This document shows positions 1 through 8,227 of a DNA stretch of 26,354 nucleotides, in pieces. Positions within the stretch are counted from its first letter, which is position 1. Each line of letters starts with the position of its first letter. A model generated the notes under the pieces. The model saw only the letters and a program-made list of their open reading frames with translations, was not told the origin of the DNA and searched no databases. The position numbers and the translations under genes are program-made. This DNA is from a virus: positions 1-26,354 of IMG/VR virus record IMGVR_UViG_3300042451_002160. The stretch is one strand, 5' to 3'.

Positions 1-744
1 ATTCCAAAGCCTGAAGAGGCACCATTCAGATCGACGCTCCTCGGCAACAGAAAGCTCGTTACGGGAAATGTAGAAGGGCGTTCGTTCCCACCCATTCGTA
101 GTCTTGACCTCAATAAGGCGTGTCTGACCATCCGGCATGAAGCTGGCGATGTCGTAGCCGGCACCGTCTCCTTCTTCCGCGGATATCCAACGGACTCTGC
201 GGGCCAAGTCTACGCGTCCAGCGGCCCTTAGCGATGCCGTTTCATGTTCAAGCACCCGTTCCTCGCCAGCGCGGCCAAGGGCACGGTTACGCTCGTCCCG
301 TTCGGCTACGTCATACCTTCGGGCGACGCGAAGCATCTGGCCCAATTCATCAGGCGGAAGTTGATTCGACAATGTTGGCGGCGGATCGATGAAGATCGAC
401 GCGGTTTCGCGTAGGCCTCTTGCTGAGCGCGTATTAGGAAGCCGCATAAGCCACTCAGGGTTTCGGTCGAGCCACCTGACGACCGCGTCAACTAATGCGG
501 CTTGGAAGTTGAAGGCCGGCTTGTAGCCAGGAATCCAGGCTTCCCCCAGGCCCTTGAGAACCGCGCTGATGTTCTGATGCTTGAACTCAATTGACCCATC
601 CGATCGCCCCTTTAGCAACGGAAGGAGTGCCCGGCGATGCTCCGCCTTGCTGTAGGGCCGTGCTTGGATGTCCTCGCGGAGCATCGCGAAGTAATCCGCG
701 ACGATCAGATCGTTCTCCTCGGAGCTCCAAACTTCAGCGGCCAT
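1..744 (-). CDS. DUF3883 domain protein, PD-(D/E)XK-like nuclease (3' end outside window)
   Basis: Reading the minus strand from ATG at 744 gives 248 codons without a stop up to the window edge; an in-frame stop lies just upstream of the ATG, so this start is well bounded. The C-terminal part matches the DUF3883 pattern: RNRALGRAGEERVLEHE (from about residue 149), then GRVDLARRVRWIS, GYDIASF with Asp198, and RLIEVKTT with Glu212 and Lys214, followed by PFYISRNE. The D...ExK arrangement is the PD-(D/E)XK nuclease signature, so DNA cleavage is a reasonable role. The N-terminal part contains RPYSKAEHRRALLPLL and YKPAFNFQAAL, seen in stand-alone proteins of this type. The final visible residues (RLWN) are where DUF3883 domains normally end, so probably little is missing. 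DUF3883 proteins are common in defence islands. The gene is divergent from the rest of the island and its specific target is unknown. Confidence 0.88.
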   Translation of the reverse strand, partial: MAAEVWSSEENDLIVADYFAMLREDIQARPYSKAEHRRALLPLLKGRSDGSIEFKHQNISAVLKGLGEAWIPGYKPAFNFQAALVDAVVRWLDRNPEWLMRLPNTRSARGLRETASIFIDPPPTLSNQLPPDELGQMLRVARRYDVAERDERNRALGRAGEERVLEHETASLRAAGRVDLARRVRWISAEEGDGAGYDIASFMPDGQTRLIEVKTTNGWERTPFYISRNELSVAEERRSEWCLFRLWN

Positions 745-1464
745 TGGTCCAAGGTTACTGTTGCCGAAGCTTCAAGGCCAGAAGATCTTGGGTTTTTGCC
801 CGGAGCTGCCCCGCAAGTGCCCGACGTCAGACCCGTGGGCGTCCGGAGACCCCGCGCACGACAGCGTCACGCCGCAAACCTACGCTTTGCCACCTCGCGG
901 CTTCCCCCTCCACGCTCCCCTACGCCTACTTCGGGTTGAGGCCCTTTTCGTCTCGACAGGCGAGAGAACCGTCACGAACTCGGCAAGGCCGCCAAAATCA
1001 TAAACTATTGAAAAATAACCACTTTCTTTAACCGAACCAATTTTGGCGAGGTTCGGTCGAAAAGAGACAAAAGGGCTTTAGAGACCGAATTTGGGCCTTT
1101 CCCCGGTCTCCGAGGTTCGGTCGCCTTCGCGAATTCCTTTGAAATCCTCAAAGAAACGGAGGCCATTTTCGGGCCTAGGACCAGTTAGCGACGGAAATCT
1201 GGCGGAAGGGGTGGACCCGGATGCTAACTCTCCCGGCGAGAGACAGCGTGGCCAGATAACGCAGATGCTAAATGCAGCGAAAATGCGGTTTTCTCGGCCT
1301 TTCGCTAATGCAAAGCGAGCCCATGAAAGGACAAACGCCACGCAGGCGCGTTCTCGAGGCTAAGCCTCTTAAGCGCGAAGGCCGTGGCTCATGCCCTTGA
1401 TAGTATTTTCTTCTCACGCCTTCGTCCTCTCGCGGACGACTTCGCGAACGAGGAGAAAGCCAAA
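745..1464. other. Intergenic region between DUF3883 gene and HTH gene
   Basis: About 720 bp without a gene I can support. Short open frames exist on both strands, but none has a recognisable domain or a convincing ribosome binding site, and several overlap the DUF3883 gene. The region holds inverted and direct repeats at 1031-1123 (listed separately) and a small palindrome, GAGGCT-A-AGCCTC, at 1356-1368. It must carry the promoters of the two divergent flanking genes, but I see no confident -35/-10 pair. Confidence 0.6.
1031..1123. repeat. Cluster of inverted and direct repeats
   Basis: ACCGAACC at 1031-1038 pairs with GGTTCGGT at 1050-1057 (8-bp arms, 11-nt spacer). GAGACCG at 1081-1087 pairs with CGGTCTC at 1104-1110 (7-bp arms, 16-nt spacer). 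The 13-mer CGAGGTTCGGTCG occurs at 1047-1059 and again perfectly at 1111-1123. The cluster could be an operator, a recombination-site relic or a dispersed intergenic repeat; the sequence does not decide between these. Confidence 0.6.
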
Positions 1465-1728
1465 ATGAGTGAAACCTGCTTAAACCAAATTGACCTCGCC
1501 CGGCGCTGGAAAATCAGCCCACGTACCCTGGAGCGTTGGCGCTGGCTTCGGGAAGGGCCGCGCTACCTCAAGCTGGGCGGGAGGGTCCTATACCGGGTGG
1601 CGGATATCGAGGCTTATGAGCGGTCCATCATCTGTCTAACCAAGGCGGATGCAACAAATTCCTGGCCTGACGGATCTGGCAAAGAAGCTTCGCCGGGCCT
1701 TACGTCATTCCTCACGCGCCGCAACTGA
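1465..1728 (+). CDS. AlpA/excisionase-like helix-turn-helix DNA-binding protein
   Basis: An 87-residue protein. I chose ATG 1465 because AGGAG at 1451-1455 lies about 9 nt upstream and because homology-like sequence begins here; an in-frame extension back to 1384 adds only unconserved residues. Residues about 7-27 (LNQIDLARRWKISPRTLERW) form a MerR/excisionase-type helix-turn-helix, and GGRVLYRVADIEAYE at about 37-51 is the typical wing. Such proteins act as excisionases or as small transcription factors in integrative elements, including alphaproteobacterial conjugative elements. No integrase, relaxase or replication gene follows it, so it may be a remnant of an integrative element or may regulate the neighbouring defence genes. 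The C-terminal tail after about residue 60 is not recognised. Confidence 0.8.
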   Translation: MSETCLNQIDLARRWKISPRTLERWRWLREGPRYLKLGGRVLYRVADIEAYERSIICLTKADATNSWPDGSGKEASPGLTSFLTRRN

Positions 1729-2197
1729 TTGCGGCGGAAGGCGATGGCCCGGATGGTGAACATGACGATTTTGTCACTTTAACGGCATTTAGTAGGAAAA
1801 AATTGATTAAACGGAGCTTTGTCGAGGTGATTTGTCGTGACTGGTGATTGAAGTGGAACGCTCCGGCTCTTGGGGGCGCGAGCGAAGCAATACGCCAGCG
1901 ATTTTCCAGGCGATCTTGAATGAGCGCCGGCCGGAAGGGGTGACACCGCCGCGGTTGCTGGAGGGGATGCCGGTGGGGTGGGGGGAAGCAGCGGGGCCTG
2001 TACTGGGGGATCATTGTCTAGCTCGCACTGCCCCAAGCAGATTATGAAAACGTTCCCTGGCGTTTTAGGAAAAGGCGACCATTCCTAAGGCGGGCCCTTC
2101 CCATGTTTCACTTCAAAACTCGATACGTTGATGCGCGGCAAGAAAACTACTAGCGTTGAGTTTATCTTCAAAAAACCAAAGCTAGAACGAGGCATTT
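1729..2197. other. Intergenic region, possible gene remnant
   Basis: About 470 bp between the HTH gene and the DUF262 gene. One frame (1844-2047, GTG start) gives 67 residues with a protein-like composition, including GSWGRERSNTPAIFQAIL and EGVTPPRLLEGMPVGW, but it has no good ribosome binding site, follows directly on an in-frame stop and matches nothing I recognise. It may be a decayed fragment of a mobile-element gene. An inverted repeat lies at 2065-2088. I see nothing else here. Confidence 0.4.
2065..2088. promoter_or_regulatory. Inverted repeat upstream of DUF262 gene
   Basis: TTAGGAA at 2065-2071 pairs perfectly with TTCCTAA at 2082-2088 across a 10-nt spacer, about 110 bp before the start of the DUF262 gene. 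The layout suits a dimeric repressor operator. Nothing in the sequence identifies the protein that would bind it; the HTH protein encoded just upstream is one candidate. Confidence 0.3.
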
Positions 2198-4141
2198 TTG
2201 AAAATCTCTACGATCCTGGACCATATCGACAATGGTCACATGGCGTTGCCGGAATTTCAGCGCGGCTACGTTTGGAATCGTGACCAAGTGCGAGGTCTAT
2301 TCGATTCGCTTTATAGGCGTCACCCGGTAGGAGGGTTGCTCGTCTGGGCCACTGAAGCCCAGACTGCAACTCACCGCGGTGAGGGTCAGCTCGCGTCCGG
2401 AATCGTGAAGCTGCTTCTCGATGGACAGCAGCGCATGACAACGCTTTACGGAGTTATTCGTGGCCATCCACCTAAATTTTTTGACGGCCAAGCCCAGGCG
2501 TTCACAAGCCTTCAATTCCATCTGGGGTCTGAGACGTTTTCATTCTATCAGCCCATTAAAATGCAAGACGACCCGCTTTGGATTGATGTTACGGATCTGA
2601 TGAAAGCAGGAATGACGGGCTTGGGGACATTCGTCACTCGGCTGTCAGCCCTGCCTCAGCATGCGGCACAGCTGGGTGATTTCGTGGGCCGCTTAAGCAA
2701 GTTATTGAGTATCGCAGACATTGATCTCCATATCGAAGAAGTTACCGGGGCGGATAAGACTCTTGATGTCGTGGTAGACATTTTTAATCGAGTAAATAGT
2801 GGCGGCACTAAGCTTTCGAAGGGCGACTTAGCGTTGGCGAAGATCTGCGCCGAATGGCCGGAGGCTCGCGATACGATGAAAGCGAAGATCAAGGAATGGT
2901 CTGCCGCAGGTTATCAATTTAATCTCGATTGGCTCTTGCGTTCGGTGAATACCATATTGACCGGAGAGGCGAAATTCAGCTTCCTCCACGATAAGGACGC
3001 CGTTGCTATCGAAGATGGACTGAAACGGACCAAGAAGCACATCGATACGGTTTTAAATCTCATTTCTGGGCGATTGGGCCTTGATCATGATCAGGTATTT
3101 TTTGGTCGTTTTGGTGTCCCCGTGATGGTTCGCTACCTCGATCAAAAGACGGGTCCCCTCAACGCTAAAGAGCGCGATAAACTTCTTTTCTGGTATGCCC
3201 AGGCCGGCATGTGGGGGCGCTTTTCTGGATCAACGGAAACAGTAATTGACCAGGACCTCGCGGCTTTGGAAGGAAACGATGGAGGTCTCGACGCTCTCCT
3301 TGAGCAGTTACGCCTCTGGCATGGCGGACTAAAAGTTGAACCTGGGCATTTTACGGGGTGGAGTCTTGGTGCGCGTTTCTATCCCGTTCTTTACATGCTA
3401 ACGCGGATGGGTGGGGCTCGTGATTGGGGTACAGGCCTGCCCCTCAAGGCTACCCTTCTCGGGAAAATGAATCGTTTAGAGGTACATCATATCTTTCCAA
3501 AAGCTCAGCTATACAAATTAAAACATCGACAACCTGATGTGAATGCGCTGGCGAATTTTTGCTTTCTAACTAAGGATACGAACCTGAGCATTAGTGACCG
3601 TAAGCCTGAAAATTACTTTACTGAGATCGAGGAAAATCACCCGGGCGCATTGGCCTCGCAGTGGATCCCTATGGACCCTGCACTTTGGAAAATGGATCGC
3701 TATCTCGATTTTCTCGATGCACGTAAGGCTTTGCTCGCGGAAGAGGCCAACAAGTGTTTCGCTGACCTTTTGCACGGCGAGACCCACTGGGTTGGAGAAT
3801 CTGCGTCAATTTCTGCCGCTCTTCCGGCTGTTATCGGTGGGCCAACAAGCGAAGCAGAGGAACTGCAGATAGATGCATTGAATGAGTGGATTGAAGCGAA
3901 AGGCTTAATGCGAGGTGTTATCGCCTTTGACTGCTCTGATCCGATCACGGGAAATCAACTCGCGGTCATTGACCTTGCTTGGCCCGAAGGTCTGCAGCAG
4001 GGCCTAACAGCGCCTGTCGCCCTGCTGCTAAATGAAGATACAGATGTTCTTGCATTTGCGAGTGCCCGTGGTTTTCGTTGTTTCACCTCTATCGCGGATT
4101 TAAAGGCCTACGTTTCATCCGAAATTCGTCGGCCGGATTAG
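2198..4141 (+). CDS. DUF262 and HNH protein, GmrSD-like type IV restriction enzyme
   Basis: A 647-residue protein starting at TTG 2198. An in-frame stop lies 15 nt upstream and GAGG at 2189-2192 is a plausible ribosome binding site, and the encoded start (MKISTILDHIDNG) matches the usual DUF262 N-terminus. LPEFQRGYVWNRDQV (about residues 17-31) and DGQQR (75-79) mark the DUF262/ParB-like nucleotide-binding domain, corresponding to GmrS. LEVHHIFPK with His430/His431, then NALANFCFLTKDTNLS, form the DUF1524-like HNH nuclease, corresponding to GmrD. Known GmrSD enzymes cleave phage DNA carrying glucosylated hydroxymethylcytosine; that this protein shares the specificity is inference. Residues from about 560 form an extra C-terminal domain (CSDPITGNQLAVIDLAWPEG and onward) that I cannot assign. 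The gene is visibly AT-richer than the downstream operon, suggesting separate acquisition. Confidence 0.88.
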   Translation: MKISTILDHIDNGHMALPEFQRGYVWNRDQVRGLFDSLYRRHPVGGLLVWATEAQTATHRGEGQLASGIVKLLLDGQQRMTTLYGVIRGHPPKFFDGQAQAFTSLQFHLGSETFSFYQPIKMQDDPLWIDVTDLMKAGMTGLGTFVTRLSALPQHAAQLGDFVGRLSKLLSIADIDLHIEEVTGADKTLDVVVDIFNRVNSGGTKLSKGDLALAKICAEWPEARDTMKAKIKEWSAAGYQFNLDWLLRSVNTILTGEAKFSFLHDKDAVAIEDGLKRTKKHIDTVLNLISGRLGLDHDQVFFGRFGVPVMVRYLDQKTGPLNAKERDKLLFWYAQAGMWGRFSGSTETVIDQDLAALEGNDGGLDALLEQLRLWHGGLKVEPGHFTGWSLGARFYPVLYMLTRMGGARDWGTGLPLKATLLGKMNRLEVHHIFPKAQLYKLKHRQPDVNALANFCFLTKDTNLSISDRKPENYFTEIEENHPGALASQWIPMDPALWKMDRYLDFLDARKALLAEEANKCFADLLHGETHWVGESASISAALPAVIGGPTSEAEELQIDALNEWIEAKGLMRGVIAFDCSDPITGNQLAVIDLAWPEGLQQGLTAPVALLLNEDTDVLAFASARGFRCFTSIADLKAYVSSEIRRPD

Positions 4142-4430
4142 TTTTGGCAAGCATCCCAAGGCAGTGCTGCTCAAGCCGGTGGCAAAGGGAATCCCTCGTT
4201 GCCACAATTTGATGGCGCCTCCCTTCAATAACTTGCGTCTACGATGGACCTGACCGGCTGGTCGAATGGTCTGTGTTCCGGGGCTTCACGAGCAAAATGA
4301 GGGGGAAACAGGCCCCAGGGGCCTGGAATCCCCTCCCGCCAGCCGCAGAGAGGGTATAAGGTGGCTGTAACAGGGGCCGGAAACCGTCTCCGTGGCCGCC
4401 AAATTAGAAAATCCGGGTGAACCAAGGCTC
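4142..4430. other. Intergenic region upstream of the DUF499 operon
   Basis: About 290 bp with no supported gene. It holds an exact palindrome at 4309-4325 (CAGGCCCC-A-GGGGCCTG) and a -10-like TATAAG at 4355-4360 without a convincing -35. The promoter of the four-gene defence operon is expected here. An in-frame GTG at 4392 opens the DUF499 frame early, but ATG 4431 is the better start. Confidence 0.45.
4309..4325. repeat. 17-bp palindrome in the operon leader
   Basis: CAGGCCCC and GGGGCCTG flank a single central A. It lies 105 bp before the DUF499 start codon. It is not followed by a T-run, so it is not a standard intrinsic terminator of the DUF262 gene; it could be an operator or a leader RNA hairpin. 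Confidence 0.4.
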
Positions 4431-7400
4431 ATGGCTATCGCAACGATCAAACAGCTCTGCACACCGAATGCTGTCGTCACCGGCGACAGCCTCGTAGAAC
4501 AAGTTGCTCAGATTGACGATCTTGCCAAAGGCAAGATCGATGGCCGTGAATTCTTTCGCCGGAACCATTTTACATCAGGTCTAGAACTGCTCGTGAAGCG
4601 TGGCTTCGATAGGCTCGCGGGTAAGTCGGAAGATGGAGCCTTCTACCTCACCCAAGCGATGGGTGGCGGTAAGACACATAGCCTCATCGCCTTCGGGCTT
4701 TTGGCCTCCGACCCCGCACTCAGGCGAGAAATTGTGCCGCGTATCTCCGCCGGCTCGGAATTTGGCGCCGCCAAGGTGGTCATCTTCAACGGTCACCAGA
4801 ACCCGGAGACCCTGCTCTGGGGCTACATCGCCGAACAGCTTGGTCGGCCTGATGTCATGGCGCCGTTCTGGCGTAGCGGTGCCAAGACACCAGGCGTTGA
4901 TGAATGGGTACAGACCCTTGGCACAGAACCTGTGCTCATCCTTTTGGATGAACTCCCCAGCTACCTCCAAATGGCGCAGGGCGAGCCGGTGGGCGCCTCT
5001 ACCCTTGGCGACCTGACGATCGGCGCCTTAGAGCGGCTGTTCAACGCGCTACCGCAATGCCCGCGTGCCTGTGTGGTTGTTACCAACCTGAAGGACGACG
5101 TGTACCTGGAAGGCTCAGGCCAGCTACGCACGCTGATCGAGAGCCTTACCAAGCACTACGACCGCAATGCCCAGGCCATTACGCCGGTCCAGCAAAATAC
5201 CGGTGAGGTTTTCGCCATCGTCCGCAAGCGCCTTTTTGACGGCTTGCCCAGCGCGGAGCGTATCGACGAAATCGCGCAAGCCTACGTAGCCGCGCTCCAG
5301 AAGGCCAAACGGGTCGACACCATCCCCACCACGCCAGAGACTTTTGTCGAGCGGATCCGCGAAACCTATCCATTCCATCCGTCAATCCGCGACATCGTCG
5401 CTCGCTTTGCCGAGAACCGCGGCTACCAAAAAACCCGGGCGCTCATCCGACTTCTTCGCCTCGCCGTCCGCGGCGCGATGGCGAGCAATGGCAACGCATT
5501 CCTGGTCGGCCTTCAGCACCTCGATTTCAACAACCAAGCCACCATTGAGGAAATACGGAAGATCAATCCGGCCTATGGCAATGCCATCTCGCGCGATGTC
5601 TCCGATCGCGGCAACGCCCTCGCGGAGAAGATCGACGCAATTGATGGCAATGCCACCGCTTCCAGTGTGGCCAAGCAGTTGCTGATGTCCTCGCTCTCCA
5701 ACGCTGAGTCCCCCCTGCGCGGCCTAACGGACGGCGAGCTGATCGAGACCCTGGTTGATCCATTACTCGAAGTCTCCGAGATCAAGACAGCGCTCAGCCG
5801 CATCCAGGGCCAGGCCTGGTACCTGTTCCAAAGTATCGATCAGCGCGTGTTCTTTGGTCAGACGGCCAACGTCACTGCCGAGATCACCGAGATCGCGGCC
5901 AATATCGCCGAGGAACAGGTTGACCAGACCCTGCGCGAAAAGCTGCGCGAGGTCTTCAAGCCGCGGAACGGCGCGCTCTATTCCGACAAGATGGCGATCC
6001 TGCCAGCGTTGGATGAAATCCAACTCGACGATGAACGCCCAACCTTGGTGATCCTGGAACGGCCCGCTGACAAGCTGCCGCAGGACTTCGTTGATTGGTG
6101 GAACAAGCAGGACCTGCAGAACCGCGTCCTTGTCCTCACCGCCGACCCCAACGCCGTCACCACCCTTCGGCTTAGTGCGCGACGGATGCGGGCGATCGGC
6201 AAGGTGGAGGAGCGCATCAAGGCGCAGCACGGCCAGGGTTCGCCGCAGATGACCGAACTTGATACTGTGCGCGACCGTGAAGCGGCCAATTTCACCAGTG
6301 CGCTCCGTGAGACTTTCAAGACCATCATGTTTCCAATGACGAAGGCGCTTCGCCGCGTGGACGATTTCCGCATGGAGTTCGACCGCAACGACTATTCCGG
6401 TGAGCAGCAGATCATCGACACGCTGACCAAGCGCGGCAAGTTCATCCCGAGTGATCAGTTCGACAGCAGGTTTGAGAACATCCGCCTTGATGCCGAGGAA
6501 ATGCTGTTTGATGCGGACGCAGTTCAGGCATCGTCCTTGCGTCGGAATGCTGCCGTGCGCTCAGGTTGGTTCTGGCTGCCTAAGGGTGGGCTGGAACAAT
6601 TGGTCCGCACCGCCGTGCAACGCGGCTTCTGGCGCGAAAAGGAAGGCCTGGTCGCCAAAAAGTGGGAACGCCTGACAAAGGTCACCGCCCGGCAGGATGA
6701 TTTCGCTTCGGACCCGATGATCACTGGCCGCTTCCAGATCAACGTGACCCCCGAGGATGCTGACATCGTCTATGTGTCTGAGAGCGGACCGCCCGACCCA
6801 ACAAAGGCGGCCAAGCTCGATGGGCGCGTCTATGAAACGGCGGCGCCGGCAGTCTGGTTCCTGGGCGTTGATTCCAAGGGCGTGGCGAAAACTGGCAATG
6901 CTTATGAGTGGCGCGCGACGCTGCGCGTGAAGCCAGATGTACGGCGCTTGGCTACCGGCTATCGCGTGGCGCTCCTGGCCATCCCGCGTGCCGCGACGAT
7001 CCGCGCGACTTTTGACGATACCGACCCCCGGACAGGACCGGAGGTCCAACACGGCGAGATTGCTGCGCCGCCTGATGCCCGCAAGCTGCGCGTCATTGCG
7101 GAACTGAATGGCCAGTTCAGCCAGGAGGAAACGGCCCCACTGGCAACCGGCATGGATGACGGCCCCTTCAACCCAGGCAGACCTAAGTTGAAGCCTGATG
7201 CGCCTGTCACTATGATCTCCAAGTTCGAGCCGAAGGACACCGCGGCAGCTTTCTCCGCGCTCGACCGCTTGGCGAAGCTGCCGGACGCAAAGGTACTGGG
7301 CGGCACCATCGACTTGAACGGCATGCGGTCTGAGGCGGATTTCCTCACGCTCCGCCTGGGGCGTGATGTGCCTGTGCCTGCAGCGGCACTCGATCAAAAG

Positions 7401-7550
7401 GTGAAGGATTTGCTCGCCTTGCTCTCCGCCGATGCACCAACGGTCAAGCTGCGCCTCGACGGTATTGCCTTTCCGTCTGGACGGGACCTTATGGCTTTCT
7501 GCGACGCGGCAGGTGAGGATTTCGACCGCGTTGTCTGGAACCAGGACTGA
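4431..7550 (+). CDS. DUF499 P-loop ATPase of an anti-phage operon
   Basis: A 1039-residue protein. ATG 4431 is preferred because the conserved-looking start MAIATIKQLCTPNAVV begins here and AAGG precedes it closely; GTG 4392 would add 13 residues. MGGGKTH (Walker A, GGGKT at residues 78-82) and VLILLDELPSY (Walker B, Asp174/Glu175) show an active P-loop NTPase. The rest fits DUF499 proteins, which from memory include BrxC/PglY-type ATPases of BREX and ATPases of other methyltransferase-linked phage defence operons. The last 110 or so residues look like a separate small domain. The stop is 5 nt before the DUF3780 start, so the two are co-transcribed. It probably powers or gates the methyltransferase/nuclease complex; that role is inference. 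It is the first gene of the operon and is complete. Confidence 0.9.
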   Translation: MAIATIKQLCTPNAVVTGDSLVEQVAQIDDLAKGKIDGREFFRRNHFTSGLELLVKRGFDRLAGKSEDGAFYLTQAMGGGKTHSLIAFGLLASDPALRREIVPRISAGSEFGAAKVVIFNGHQNPETLLWGYIAEQLGRPDVMAPFWRSGAKTPGVDEWVQTLGTEPVLILLDELPSYLQMAQGEPVGASTLGDLTIGALERLFNALPQCPRACVVVTNLKDDVYLEGSGQLRTLIESLTKHYDRNAQAITPVQQNTGEVFAIVRKRLFDGLPSAERIDEIAQAYVAALQKAKRVDTIPTTPETFVERIRETYPFHPSIRDIVARFAENRGYQKTRALIRLLRLAVRGAMASNGNAFLVGLQHLDFNNQATIEEIRKINPAYGNAISRDVSDRGNALAEKIDAIDGNATASSVAKQLLMSSLSNAESPLRGLTDGELIETLVDPLLEVSEIKTALSRIQGQAWYLFQSIDQRVFFGQTANVTAEITEIAANIAEEQVDQTLREKLREVFKPRNGALYSDKMAILPALDEIQLDDERPTLVILERPADKLPQDFVDWWNKQDLQNRVLVLTADPNAVTTLRLSARRMRAIGKVEERIKAQHGQGSPQMTELDTVRDREAANFTSALRETFKTIMFPMTKALRRVDDFRMEFDRNDYSGEQQIIDTLTKRGKFIPSDQFDSRFENIRLDAEEMLFDADAVQASSLRRNAAVRSGWFWLPKGGLEQLVRTAVQRGFWREKEGLVAKKWERLTKVTARQDDFASDPMITGRFQINVTPEDADIVYVSESGPPDPTKAAKLDGRVYETAAPAVWFLGVDSKGVAKTGNAYEWRATLRVKPDVRRLATGYRVALLAIPRAATIRATFDDTDPRTGPEVQHGEIAAPPDARKLRVIAELNGQFSQEETAPLATGMDDGPFNPGRPKLKPDAPVTMISKFEPKDTAAAFSALDRLAKLPDAKVLGGTIDLNGMRSEADFLTLRLGRDVPVPAAALDQKVKDLLALLSADAPTVKLRLDGIAFPSGRDLMAFCDAAGEDFDRVVWNQD

Positions 7551-7555
7551 CGACC

Positions 7556-8227
7556 ATGGCCCTAGGCCCCGCCACACCCGCGCCCGCCAGCTTCGACTGC
7601 GCCGATATCTATCAGGAGCACGGCTTTCTCGTGCGGCTGACCAAGGGCCGCGACGCCAAGGTGCAGGTGTTTGAGGTGTTCGGGCGCCCGCCGACGGAAC
7701 GCGAGCCACAATGGGCGCCCGAGACCATCATGCGCTGCGAGGCCGCGCGCGAGGTGTGGGATGTTGTTTCCCCCGAAGCGCGCGCCGAGTTCAACCGGCG
7801 CCTGAAGGCGGAGAACCGTCCGTCGGGGCGCTGGGGTGCAGATGAAACCGCCGTGCAGCGCCTGTTCGGCAAGGAATTGCTGGTGCTGCTTTGGGCCATA
7901 GAATTGGCAGATGTGAAGCCGGAGGAAGTTGGCGTGGCGATCCGCAACTGGCTGGGGCTGAAGCCGGAGGAGCGCTGGTGGCTCTACACCATGACTGCGG
8001 CTGGGACCGGGCTGGCGCACCAAGCGGGGATGGGCTGGCGCGGTGCGCTACGCCAGGCGTTGTGCTTCGGCACCCGCCACGATGCCTTCCACCTGGGGGC
8101 GGTGACCGGCCGCGGCACGCTGGAACCCCGGGTAAATGCCCAATACGTTCAGCCGAAGCGTAAGCCGGGCCGCAAGAAGGCTGATGATCCCGGTTTCCTG
8201 TTCGCCCCGGCGCTGCCAGCTGAATGA
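7556..8227 (+). CDS. DUF3780 protein of the anti-phage operon
   Basis: A 223-residue protein with no known enzymatic motif. The family is recognised from the central and C-terminal block: EFNRRLKAENRPSGRW (about residues 80-95), then LFGKELLVLLWAIE, IRNWLGLKPEERWWLYTMTA and GWRGALRQAL. This block is typical of DUF3780 proteins, which occur with DUF499 ATPases and DUF1156 methyltransferases. The C-terminus is basic (KRKPGRKK), which could contact nucleic acid. It starts 5 nt after the DUF499 stop and ends in an ATGA overlap with the DUF1156 start, so translation of the three is likely coupled. Its biochemical role is unknown; an adaptor between ATPase and methyltransferase is a guess from gene order. 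Confidence 0.88.
   Translation: MALGPATPAPASFDCADIYQEHGFLVRLTKGRDAKVQVFEVFGRPPTEREPQWAPETIMRCEAAREVWDVVSPEARAEFNRRLKAENRPSGRWGADETAVQRLFGKELLVLLWAIELADVKPEEVGVAIRNWLGLKPEERWWLYTMTAAGTGLAHQAGMGWRGALRQALCFGTRHDAFHLGAVTGRGTLEPRVNAQYVQPKRKPGRKKADDPGFLFAPALPAE

Noticed and set aside
591-1031. Plus-strand frame of 146 codons near the left edge
   Set aside because: It overlaps the DUF3883 start region on the opposite strand, its composition is dominated by Arg/Ser/Pro, and no domain or ribosome binding site supports it.
6561-7709. Minus-strand open frame (382 codons) inside the DUF499/DUF3780 region
   Set aside because: Arg/Ala-rich translation with no motif, antisense to two well-supported genes.
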